This document shows, piece by piece, positions 1 through 6,024 of a stretch of 12,163 nt of DNA. The stretch comes from an uncultured Eubacteriales bacterium. Its GTDB lineage: Bacteria > Bacillota > Clostridia > Oscillospirales > Oscillospiraceae. The notes under the pieces were generated by a model that did not search any database, was not told the origin of the DNA, and saw only the letters and a list, made by a program, of their open reading frames with translations. Numbering within the stretch: the stretch's first letter is position 1; each line of letters opens with the position of its first letter. Made by a program: the position numbers and the translations under genes. Where the stretch lies: positions 1 through 12,163 of the forward strand of contig CABRZL010000058.1 of the NCBI GenBank assembly GCA_902475435.1, in the 5' to 3' direction.

Positions 1-2
1 AA

Positions 3-30
3 TTGAAAAAGTTTTCAAACTGGATATAAA
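3..30 (+). promoter_or_regulatory. Putative promoter of the glycosyltransferase unit, with an inverted repeat on its -35
   Basis: A -35-like TTGAAA (3-8) and a -10-like TATAAA (25-30) are separated by 16 bases, placing a start site near 37 and leaving a short leader before the ribosome binding site at 47-52. The -35 lies inside a perfect inverted repeat, TTGAAAA-AG-TTTTCAA (3-18), which could be an operator. The window begins here, so upstream context is missing and the gene could also be transcribed from further upstream. Confidence 0.4.
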
Positions 31-58
31 ATATCACGTTGGATATAAGGAGAAAATA

Positions 59-1045
59 ATGGTTTCCATCATACTTCCGGCTTATAATGAAGAACAAATG
101 ATCCACACCACAGCGAAAACCATTTCGGATATCTTAGAAAAAGCGCATATTTCTTATCAGCTGGTATTTGTGGATGACGGCTCGAAGGATCGTACCTGGG
201 AGCTGATTATGCAGGAAACTGTAGAAAATCCCAATATAATGGGCATTCACTTTAGCCGCAACTTTGGCAAAGAACCAGCGATGTTTGCCGGGTTGGAGCG
301 GGCCGGCGGCGACTGCTGTATTGTGATGGATTGCGATTTGCAGCATCCGCCGGAGAAAATCATTGAGATGTACCGTCTGTGGCAACAGGGATACGAAGTG
401 GTAGAGGGAATAAAAGAAGATCGAGGTGCTGAAAGCGTCTCGCACAGGGCAGCTGCTAACGCCTTTTATCGTGTTATCAGCAAGGCTACCGGTATGGATA
501 TGTCAAATGCCTCGGATTTTAAGCTATTGGATCGAAAGGTAGTGGACACATTAAATCAAATGCCGGAACGGAATGTGTTCTTTCGGGCGCTATCCTATTG
601 GGTAGGATACCGAAAAACAACCGTATCATATCAGGTCCGGGAACGAGTAGCGGGAGAGACCAAATGGACGACTAGATCTCTGATACGTTATGCTGTGATG
701 AATATTGCTTCCTTTTCATCCATGCCGATGCAGATTGTCACATGGTTTGGAATCGGATTTTTGGTTATCGCCTTACTATTGGGAGTTCAAACGCTGATTC
801 ATAAGTTTACTGGCCAAGCTTTAGAGGGATTTACCACTGTAATTTTGATTCAGCTATTGGCTTGCGGACTGATTATGCTGAGTTTGGGGATTATCGGATT
901 CTATGTGGCAAGAATTTATGAGGAGATAAAGGGCAGACCACGATATATTATCTCCCAAACCTGCGGTGATTTCCGGAAACCATCGGTACAGGAAAAACAG
1001 AAGCAGGAATGTACGGAGAGTGGGAAAGGAAATCTACATCAATGA
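59..1045 (+). CDS. Family 2 glycosyltransferase, polyprenyl-phosphate sugar transferase type (GtrB/DPM1-like), membrane anchored
   Basis: A 328-residue protein with a cytoplasmic GT-A catalytic domain and two C-terminal membrane helices, the usual plan of GtrB/YkoT/ArnC-like enzymes. These transfer a sugar from a nucleotide sugar to undecaprenyl phosphate on the inner face of the membrane. Visible motifs are the nucleotide-binding start SIILPAYNEE (3-12), VDDGS (38-42), and the metal-binding DCD at 91-93 in a DLQHPPE context. Further on are the conserved SDFKLLDR segment (152-159) and the RNVFFRALSYWVGY segment (171-184). Membrane helices lie at about 226-247 and 259-285, followed by the typical RIYEEIKGRPRYI tail (286-298). 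The ATG at 59 follows AAGGAG (47-52) at good distance. The stop overlaps the start of the next gene (ATGA), so the two are probably translationally coupled. The sugar and final glycan are not predictable here; family assignment is secure. Confidence 0.93.
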   Translation: MVSIILPAYNEEQMIHTTAKTISDILEKAHISYQLVFVDDGSKDRTWELIMQETVENPNIMGIHFSRNFGKEPAMFAGLERAGGDCCIVMDCDLQHPPEKIIEMYRLWQQGYEVVEGIKEDRGAESVSHRAAANAFYRVISKATGMDMSNASDFKLLDRKVVDTLNQMPERNVFFRALSYWVGYRKTTVSYQVRERVAGETKWTTRSLIRYAVMNIASFSSMPMQIVTWFGIGFLVIALLLGVQTLIHKFTGQALEGFTTVILIQLLACGLIMLSLGIIGFYVARIYEEIKGRPRYIISQTCGDFRKPSVQEKQKQECTESGKGNLHQ

Positions 1046-1866
1046 AACGATTAAAATCAATCAGTCGTGCTGTGACTAGAGAATTGCGTCAGAACAAAAG
1101 TTCGTTCTTAGTATATCTGATTCTCCGGGCTCTGGTAATTCTTACCTTGGTGCGTCAAATGTTTTTGGGGAACTATGAAAATGTGTTTTTATGCCTGCTG
1201 ACGTTGGTGTTATTGGTATTGCCTAGTTTGGTACAGGTAGGATTGAGAATTGAATTACCCAGTTTGCTGGAGATCATTATGATGTTATTTGTATTTTCAG
1301 CGGAGATTTTGGGAGAGATTGATGCCTATTACATTCGCATTCCAAATTGGGATACTGTGTTGCATACGCTTAATGGATTTTTAATGGCAGCCATTGGGTT
1401 TTCGCTGGTTGATATTTTAAATCGAGATGCGCGATTAAAGTTTTCAATGTCGCCCTTGTTTATGGCAATTGTTGCGTTTTGTTTTTCCATGACGGTTGGC
1501 GTAGTGTGGGAGTTTTTCGAGTACAGCATGGATCAGATTTTTAAATTGGATATGCAGAAAGATACCGTTATACACATGATTAGTTCTGTGATGTTAGATC
1601 CGCAAAAGGGAAATACGCCGATGATCATACGGGATATTCAGGATGTGGTGGTCAATGGCCGGAGCTTAGAATTGGGCGGTTATTTAGACATTGGCCTGCA
1701 TGATACCATGGAAGATTTATTTGTCAATTTCATAGGGGCTACCATATTTTCAGTGATTGGATTCTTTTATATGAAACACAGAGGGAAAAAGAGCCTGGCG
1801 CGTTATTTTATACCAGAGCTCAAGACCATGAAAACAACGGAAACGCAAGAAAAAACAGCGCAATAG
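1042..1866 (+). CDS. Multi-spanning membrane protein, DUF2238/YjdF-like
   Basis: A 274-residue integral membrane protein of unknown function. I place the start at the ATG at 1042 because it overlaps the upstream stop as ATGA and has a GGAAAGGA ribosome binding site at about 1023-1030; an in-frame ATG at 1009 would add 11 residues but lies well inside the upstream gene. Hydrophobic segments lie at about 20-40, 47-67, 75-95, 108-125, 138-157 and 229-245. Polar residues are embedded in or next to these helices: WDTVLHTLNG (103-112), WEFFEY (156-161) with a following D164, and DTMEDLFVNFIGA (221-233). This arrangement of WD..LH, WE..E and D...D...N..GA blocks resembles the DUF2238/YjdF membrane family; that match is from memory and is tentative. 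The C-terminus is basic and cytoplasmic-looking. Coupling to a lipid-linked glycosyltransferase suggests a role in envelope glycan modification, which is inference. Confidence 0.85.
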   Translation: MKRLKSISRAVTRELRQNKSSFLVYLILRALVILTLVRQMFLGNYENVFLCLLTLVLLVLPSLVQVGLRIELPSLLEIIMMLFVFSAEILGEIDAYYIRIPNWDTVLHTLNGFLMAAIGFSLVDILNRDARLKFSMSPLFMAIVAFCFSMTVGVVWEFFEYSMDQIFKLDMQKDTVIHMISSVMLDPQKGNTPMIIRDIQDVVVNGRSLELGGYLDIGLHDTMEDLFVNFIGATIFSVIGFFYMKHRGKKSLARYFIPELKTMKTTETQEKTAQ

Positions 1867-1868
1867 AG

Positions 1869-1907
1869 AAGTGCCGCAGAATTTTAAAAAGCTCTGCGGC
1901 ACTTTTT
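1869..1907 (+). terminator. Intrinsic terminator of the glycosyltransferase unit
   Basis: A perfect 12-base-pair stem, AAGTGCCGCAGA (1869-1880) with TCTGCGGCACTT (1893-1904), has a 12-base loop and runs into five Ts (1903-1907). It begins two bases after the stop codon of the upstream gene. On the minus strand the same stem has almost no T tail, so it would be a weaker stop for transcripts leaving the XRE gene. Confidence 0.9.
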
Positions 1908-1929
1908 ACTCACTTTTTACAATGGAAGC

Positions 1930-1958
1930 TTGATAATGTGATTTTGGTGTGCTATAGT
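1930..1958 (+). promoter_or_regulatory. Candidate plus-strand promoter pointing into the 3' end of the XRE gene
   Basis: TTGATA (1930-1935) and TATAGT (1953-1958) are exactly 17 bases apart, and a TG one base before the -10 (1950-1951) gives an extended -10. No gene with a credible ribosome binding site follows on the plus strand before the exporter operon; transcription would begin near 1965 and run antisense through the XRE gene. It may be a chance match or a relic. Confidence 0.3.
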
Positions 1959-2000
1959 GCATTCAGTTCTGTGATGAAATGATGAAGCACAGGAAAATGG

Positions 2001-2222
2001 TCAGCTTCGATGCTTGGGATACGGCTCTTTTTGGTCGGTTCGTTCCAGAATGTAGTCGGTAGAGGTATGGAAATAATCGGCCAAACGTATCAGGATTTCT
2101 ATGGGAATCTGTCGCTTTCCACTCTCGTATTGAGAGTAGGTGTTCTGACTGATGCTGAGATAGGATGCCAGTTCCCGCTGTGTGATGTCATGATCTTCAC
2201 GAATGTCTTTTAAACGCATCAT
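2001..2222 (-). CDS. Small XRE-family (Cro/C1-type HTH) transcriptional repressor
   Basis: A 73-residue protein that is almost only a helix-turn-helix domain. It opens RLKDIREDHDITQRELA, with the recognition region LSISQNTYSQYESGKRQIP and the typical trailing IEILIRLADYFHTSTDYILER. There is no separate sensor or dimerisation domain, as in many short stand-alone XRE regulators. Two adjacent ATG codons (2220-2222 and 2217-2219) are possible starts; the second gives the usual MRLKDIRE start of the family. The only Shine-Dalgarno-like sequence is GGGTGAT, immediately before the first ATG, and the predicted transcript starts only about 8-10 bases upstream, so the leader is very short. The gene is divergent from the ABC exporter operon and shares a control region with two inverted repeats, so it most likely represses the exporter and itself. 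The inducing signal is unknown. Confidence 0.9.
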   Translation of the reverse strand: MMRLKDIREDHDITQRELASYLSISQNTYSQYESGKRQIPIEILIRLADYFHTSTDYILERTDQKEPYPKHRS

Positions 2223-2236
2223 ATCACCCGAAAGAG

Positions 2237-2266
2237 ATTATAGAATATCTCTAATTGAGATATTGA
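2237..2266 (-). promoter_or_regulatory. Promoter of the XRE gene
   Basis: On the minus strand a perfect -10, TATAAT, reads from 2242 down to 2237. A weak -35-like TCAATA (2266-2261) sits 18 bases upstream. The predicted start near 2230 leaves only about ten bases before the start codon. The first inverted repeat (2244-2264) fills the spacer, which suits self-repression. Confidence 0.6.
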
Positions 2267-2288
2267 CATATATCTCAAAATGAGATAT
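2244..2288. promoter_or_regulatory. Paired operators between the XRE repressor and the ABC exporter operon
   Basis: Two inverted repeats share the same arms and spacer length: AATATCTC-N5-GAGATATT (2244-2264) and ATATCTC-N5-GAGATAT (2270-2288). Their centres are 25 bases apart. The first covers the spacer of the minus-strand promoter and reaches the -35 of the plus-strand promoter; the second fills the spacer of the plus-strand promoter. A further lone GAGAT half-site is at 2234-2238. This is the classic layout for a Cro/C1-like dimer controlling two divergent promoters. Binding by the adjacent XRE protein is inferred from position. Confidence 0.75.
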
Positions 2289-2291
2289 TCT
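2263..2291 (+). promoter_or_regulatory. Sigma-A type promoter of the ABC exporter operon
   Basis: A perfect -35, TTGACA (2263-2268), is followed after 17 bases by TATTCT (2286-2291), matching four of six -10 positions. Transcription would start near 2298 and the ribosome binding site follows at 2321-2326. The spacer is occupied by an inverted repeat, so repressor binding would exclude RNA polymerase. Confidence 0.75.
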
Positions 2292-2334
2292 AAAAAGGCC
2301 GGAACAGGACCAAAAAAGAAAAGGAGCGAGATGT

Positions 2335-3288
2335 TTGAGCTTAGTTGTACATAATTTATCAAAGAAGTACGGTGACAAAACAGCTCTGGAGAATCTAAGC
2401 TTTGAGATGCAAAAGCCGGGGGTATTTGCCCTGTTAGGAACCAATGGAGCTGGAAAGACGACTGCAATACGCATGATGCTTGGTATGCTATCGAAGGATA
2501 GCGGCGAAGTGCTTTGGAATGGCGCGCCGTTGGATACTGCTACTTGCAATGTAGGATATCTGGCAGAAGAACGGGGATTATACCCGAAATACTCCCTTAT
2601 GGATCAGCTGGTTTATTTTGCCGGGCTTCGCGGCGTGCCAAAAGATGAGGCAAAACGCCGCATTAAGGTGTGGGCGCAGCGATTGGAGGTAGAGGAATAT
2701 CTGTATCCCGCCCCACCGTCTGGCGCAAAACGCAGCCGAAAAGTGCAGCAGCCCAAAAAGGCAGATCAATTGTCTAAAGGCAATCAGCAAAAAATCCAGT
2801 TTATGATAGCGTTATTGCCCGATCCGGATCTGATTATTCTGGATGAGCCTATGAGTGGTTTGGATCCAGTCAATACAGATTTGTTTCGCAGCATTATTCG
2901 AGAAGAGGTAGATAAAGGGAAGTATCTTATTATGTCCAGTCACCAGATGGCAACGGTGGAGGAATTTTGTACGGATATCGTAATTCTCAACCGCAGTAAA
3001 ACAGTGCTGCAGGGCCACTTGAATGAGATAAAAAAGAGTTACGGCAGAATCAATCTGTCGCTCAAAGTGGAGCAAGATATTTCCGACTTGATTTCTAAGG
3101 CAGGCATTCATATTCTTTCAGAGAAGGAATATGAATATGAGCTTCGAGTTTCAGGAGAAGAACAGGCCAACAGCTTGCTGTCTCAATTGATTTCAGTCGG
3201 AGTGCCGGTGATTCGATTTGACCTTCGGGAGCCTTCGCTTCATGAGATCTTTGTGGAGAAGGTGGGAGGAAATCATGGGGAAGCATAA
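2335..3288 (+). CDS. ABC exporter ATP-binding protein, NatA/YhaQ type
   Basis: A 317-residue cytoplasmic ATPase that powers the two permeases encoded directly downstream. Walker A is GTNGAGKTT (35-43), the signature is LSKGNQQ (146-152, the usual variant in this subfamily), Walker B is LIILDE (166-171) with the D-loop SGLD following, and the switch histidine is H203. The C-terminal ~80 residues end in EPSLHEIFVEKVG, the hallmark of the DUF4162-type tail of NatA/YhaQ-like ATPases. The start is TTG at 2335, eight bases after AAGGAG (2321-2326). An ATG at 2331 is out of frame and leads to a stop after seven codons. Odd feature: about 17-20 extra residues, basic and proline-containing (roughly 124-144), lie just before the signature motif. 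The end overlaps the next gene by 14 bases. Substrate unknown; family members export sodium, drugs or peptides. Confidence 0.93.
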   Translation: MSLVVHNLSKKYGDKTALENLSFEMQKPGVFALLGTNGAGKTTAIRMMLGMLSKDSGEVLWNGAPLDTATCNVGYLAEERGLYPKYSLMDQLVYFAGLRGVPKDEAKRRIKVWAQRLEVEEYLYPAPPSGAKRSRKVQQPKKADQLSKGNQQKIQFMIALLPDPDLIILDEPMSGLDPVNTDLFRSIIREEVDKGKYLIMSSHQMATVEEFCTDIVILNRSKTVLQGHLNEIKKSYGRINLSLKVEQDISDLISKAGIHILSEKEYEYELRVSGEEQANSLLSQLISVGVPVIRFDLREPSLHEIFVEKVGGNHGEA

Positions 3289-4546
3289 AAATGACTTTAC
3301 CGGTACTGGCAAGGTCTATGCTTTTACCCTGAGCCAGTTTTTTAAAGGGAAAGCCAATCTGATCACATTGGCGGTTCTTTTTGTGATTTCCCTTTTCAGC
3401 GTGCCGGTGATTAGTTTTGTTCAGGGCGGAGCTTCATCAGAATCGTCTCTGGAATTATCGACGGTGTTTGTTGTAAATGAAACGGGACTTCCCATTGATC
3501 CTACAGAGATAGATGCACCGGAAGTCCTGGAGACCGATGCGATTCCGGAAGAGTTAGCGGAGAATCAGGCTGCGGTGAGGTACTGGTTGGATGAAGCAGG
3601 CTATCATGTATCTGTCCAGTGTAGCCAAACAGAGTCGGGGGAAATTGTAGCCCAGCAGGCAAAGAAGGCCTTGGAGCAGGCGAGATATGAGTCATTGGGG
3701 GCAGCGCCAGAACAGTTGGCAGTATTGACAAGCGGATATGAGACCCATGTGAATACAGTGGCTGGATATCTCGATTCCACGAAATTGGACTTTGCCGACG
3801 CGTTTGCAATCCAGTATGTTTATGCGATTTTGGTGATGATACTCAGCTTGTTTTCTTCGACATATATTGTGCGTGCCGTGATTGAAGAAAAATCATCCAA
3901 ATTGGTAGAGACACTAATGGTCAGCGTTCGACCTCTGGCGCTGATACTCGGCAAGATTTTAGCCGTGATGACCTACATATTCGGTGTGTTGGTGATGATG
4001 GTACTCGCCGTTGTAATCAGTTATCTGGTGTCTGGAATGTTCCTTTCGATTCAATCACCGCTGACCATGCTTGCCAATATGGGGCTGGATCTCAGCGAGA
4101 TGCATGTGGGAATCGGAACCATATTTATCATAGCAGTGAGTTTGCTGCTTGGATATTTCACGTTTGCCATACTCGGCGGTATATTTGGTACGGCGTGTTC
4201 CTCTATGGAAGATATGGAGTCGGCAAATCTTAGCGTTGTGTTAGTGGTTATGGCAGGTTATCTGGTATCTTGTTTTACAGTAGGCATAGGCAGCCGTGTG
4301 GTTGGTTTGGCGGTGTCGCTTGTTCCGATTGCATCCATCTTTTGCGCTCCGGTGCAATATGTATGCGGGACGATCAGTTTCGGAATGTTGTGCGTTGCAT
4401 GGCTTGTTCAACTGTTGGTTCTGGGATTGCTTGCATGGTTCAGCGCGAAAATTTATCATGACCTTCTGCTATACCGAGGCAGAAAAATGAAACTATCCCA
4501 GATGCTGAAGTTAGCACGGCAGCAGAAAGGGGGCGCAGCAGAGTGA
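3275..4546 (+). CDS. ABC-2 type permease, NatB/YhaP-like (first of two)
   Basis: A 423-residue membrane subunit of the exporter. One N-terminal helix (about 28-50) is followed by a large extracytoplasmic domain (about 52-175) and then a cluster of five or six helices up to about 405, the standard NatB/ABC2_membrane_3 plan. The diagnostic cytoplasmic segment starts IEEKSSKLVETLMVSV at 203 and continues through RPLALILGK to 227; it is thought to contact the ATPase in this family. The start at 3275 is chosen because GGGAGGA (3264-3270) precedes it and the protein then begins MGKHKNDF; an ATG further upstream (3218) lies within the ATPase gene and lacks support. The overlap with the ATPase (14 bases) and with the second permease (4 bases, GTGA) indicates coupled translation and a fixed complex. 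Confidence 0.92.
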   Translation: MGKHKNDFTGTGKVYAFTLSQFFKGKANLITLAVLFVISLFSVPVISFVQGGASSESSLELSTVFVVNETGLPIDPTEIDAPEVLETDAIPEELAENQAAVRYWLDEAGYHVSVQCSQTESGEIVAQQAKKALEQARYESLGAAPEQLAVLTSGYETHVNTVAGYLDSTKLDFADAFAIQYVYAILVMILSLFSSTYIVRAVIEEKSSKLVETLMVSVRPLALILGKILAVMTYIFGVLVMMVLAVVISYLVSGMFLSIQSPLTMLANMGLDLSEMHVGIGTIFIIAVSLLLGYFTFAILGGIFGTACSSMEDMESANLSVVLVVMAGYLVSCFTVGIGSRVVGLAVSLVPIASIFCAPVQYVCGTISFGMLCVAWLVQLLVLGLLAWFSAKIYHDLLLYRGRKMKLSQMLKLARQQKGGAAE

Positions 4547-5895
4547 GGCGAGAATTTCAACACTTTCCAAAAATCTTTTCCTTTACAATGACGCAGCATA
4601 TAAAGAGTAAGGGCTATCGGAATTTGACAATCGTAATTGGCCTGCTTCTGCTGATCTTGCCGGCATTGATTATGGTGCTCTCAACATTCGCCGATGAAAG
4701 TACAGAACCGGTTTATAAAGTGGGGACCATCAAAAACGTGTTGGTGGTAGATCCTGCATCGGATGTAGATTATGAAGTGCTCAATCAAGTAGGCGATCCT
4801 GATTTTGCGCAGATCTCCTATGAAAGAATGGATTCATTGGAGGCTGCCGAACAGGCTGCAGAGGGCAGCAACGATACGTTGATCCTTTTGGTGAAGACAG
4901 AAAACGGTACAAATCTTCAGGTTCTTTTGCCGGAACAGACGGAACTGTCGAATGCGGATGCTGAACATTATGAGTCGTTCCTGAATACGAATTATGGTGC
5001 GATTCTCGCAGAGAAATCCGGACTGGATGCAACACAGATCTCGGGGCTTTTGACTCCGGTGGAAACTGAGGTGACAGAGCCGGTGGCCGGAGAATCTGAA
5101 GAACCTCAGGACAGCCTTGCTGCGATGCGTGAGCTGATTTCAATGCTGTTGCCATATGTTGTGATTATGGTACTGTATTTTATGATATTGGCTTATGGGC
5201 AAGGGGTTGCCAATAGCGTACTGATGGAAAAAACGTCGAAATTGGTAGATACCTTCCTTGTGACAGTAAAGCCGGGAGCAATGATGCTTGGCAAGGTTCT
5301 GGCGATTGCCTTGAGCGGTGTACTCCAGCTCCTGATTTGGGTTCTTTGTCTGGTGGCAAGTTTAGCAATTGGAACTATGCTGGTCAAGGGAATAGATCCG
5401 GGTACGGATATGGCGCTGATTCAGTTGCTGGAACTGTTTGGATCCATGAACGGGTTGTTCTCTATTGGCGGAATTGTGGGAGCCTTGGTAATTTTCTTGG
5501 CCGGCTTCCTGATGTATTGTGCCTTGGCAGCAATTGGCGGAGCAATGGCCGGCAAGCCGGAAGATTTGTCCAGTACAAATATTTTGTTTACGCTGGCTTT
5601 GATTATTAGCTTTTTCTGCGTACTATACAGCAGCAGTATCATCGGTGGGGACGGCTATACTTGGCAGATTTATGTGCCATTTACCGCTATGTTAGTCGTG
5701 CCAAGCATGGTGTTGCTGGGACAGCTTACCATGGGACAATATTTGGTTTCCCTGGGGATTACTTTGGTGGTTGCGGCAGCTATAATTTACTTTGCTGGGA
5801 AGGTCTATCGGCTGTTGATATTGCGAAAAGGAAATCCGCTTTCCCTTGGCAAAGTGTTTGAAATGCTTCGGGGAAGGACAAGCACGGAAAAATAG
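4543..5895 (+). CDS. ABC-2 type permease, NatB/YhaP-like (second of two)
   Basis: A 450-residue paralogue of the preceding permease: N-terminal helix at about 28-48, an extracytoplasmic domain from about 50 to 195, and then a helical bundle to about 430. The matching signature segment, MEKTSKLVDTFLVTVKPG followed by AMMLGK, spans about 228-251. The extracytoplasmic part ends in an acidic, proline-containing stretch (about 170-190). Translation begins at a GTG (4543) that overlaps the upstream stop as GTGA, with AAGGGGG (4527-4533) as ribosome binding site. A later ATG at residue 16 would remove part of the conserved N-terminus and is less likely. With one ATPase and two different permeases, the transporter is probably an ATPase dimer with a permease heterodimer. 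A strong hairpin follows the stop. Confidence 0.92.
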   Translation: MRREFQHFPKIFSFTMTQHIKSKGYRNLTIVIGLLLLILPALIMVLSTFADESTEPVYKVGTIKNVLVVDPASDVDYEVLNQVGDPDFAQISYERMDSLEAAEQAAEGSNDTLILLVKTENGTNLQVLLPEQTELSNADAEHYESFLNTNYGAILAEKSGLDATQISGLLTPVETEVTEPVAGESEEPQDSLAAMRELISMLLPYVVIMVLYFMILAYGQGVANSVLMEKTSKLVDTFLVTVKPGAMMLGKVLAIALSGVLQLLIWVLCLVASLAIGTMLVKGIDPGTDMALIQLLELFGSMNGLFSIGGIVGALVIFLAGFLMYCALAAIGGAMAGKPEDLSSTNILFTLALIISFFCVLYSSSIIGGDGYTWQIYVPFTAMLVVPSMVLLGQLTMGQYLVSLGITLVVAAAIIYFAGKVYRLLILRKGNPLSLGKVFEMLRGRTSTEK

Positions 5896-5903
5896 ATATG
5901 GAT

Positions 5904-5937
5904 AAGGAGGATGCCGAATTTTTCGGCATCCTCCTTT
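5904..5937 (+). terminator. Hairpin terminator after the ABC exporter operon
   Basis: A perfect 15-base-pair stem, AAGGAGGATGCCGAA (5904-5918) with TTCGGCATCCTCCTT (5922-5936), closes on a three-base loop and begins eight bases after the stop codon. Only three Ts (5935-5937) follow, so the tail is weak, but the stem is very stable. Confidence 0.75.
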
Positions 5938-5967
5938 GCAGAAACCAGCGCCATACGCAAGAAACTG

Positions 5968-5996
5968 TGGAAATTTACATAAACTCGTGCTATAAT
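5968..5996 (+). promoter_or_regulatory. Extended -10 promoter of the uppP-like/ftsK/asparaginase operon
   Basis: A perfect TATAAT (5991-5996) is preceded by TG one base upstream (5988-5989), forming an extended -10. A -35-like TGGAAA (5968-5973) lies 17 bases away. Transcription would start near 6003, with the GGGAGGG ribosome binding site at 6012-6018. It follows directly after the exporter terminator, so this is an independent unit. Confidence 0.75.
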
Positions 5997-6024
5997 AAAG
6001 TGCTTTCATGCGGGAGGGATAATC

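Noticed and set aside
21..48. Direct repeat TGGATATAA (21-29 and 40-48)
   Set aside because: Short, AT-rich, and explained by a -10 element and the run-up to the ribosome binding site; probably chance.
2010..2213. Plus-strand open frame of 67 codons opposite the XRE gene
   Set aside because: It mirrors a clear HTH gene and lacks a ribosome binding site; only the possible antisense transcript, not a protein, was kept as an idea.
2331..2354. ATG at 2331 as start of a seven-codon leader peptide ahead of the ABC ATPase
   Set aside because: It is only four bases from the AAGGAG site, while the TTG at 2335 is at the normal eight bases and opens the real frame; a regulatory leader peptide is possible but unsupported.
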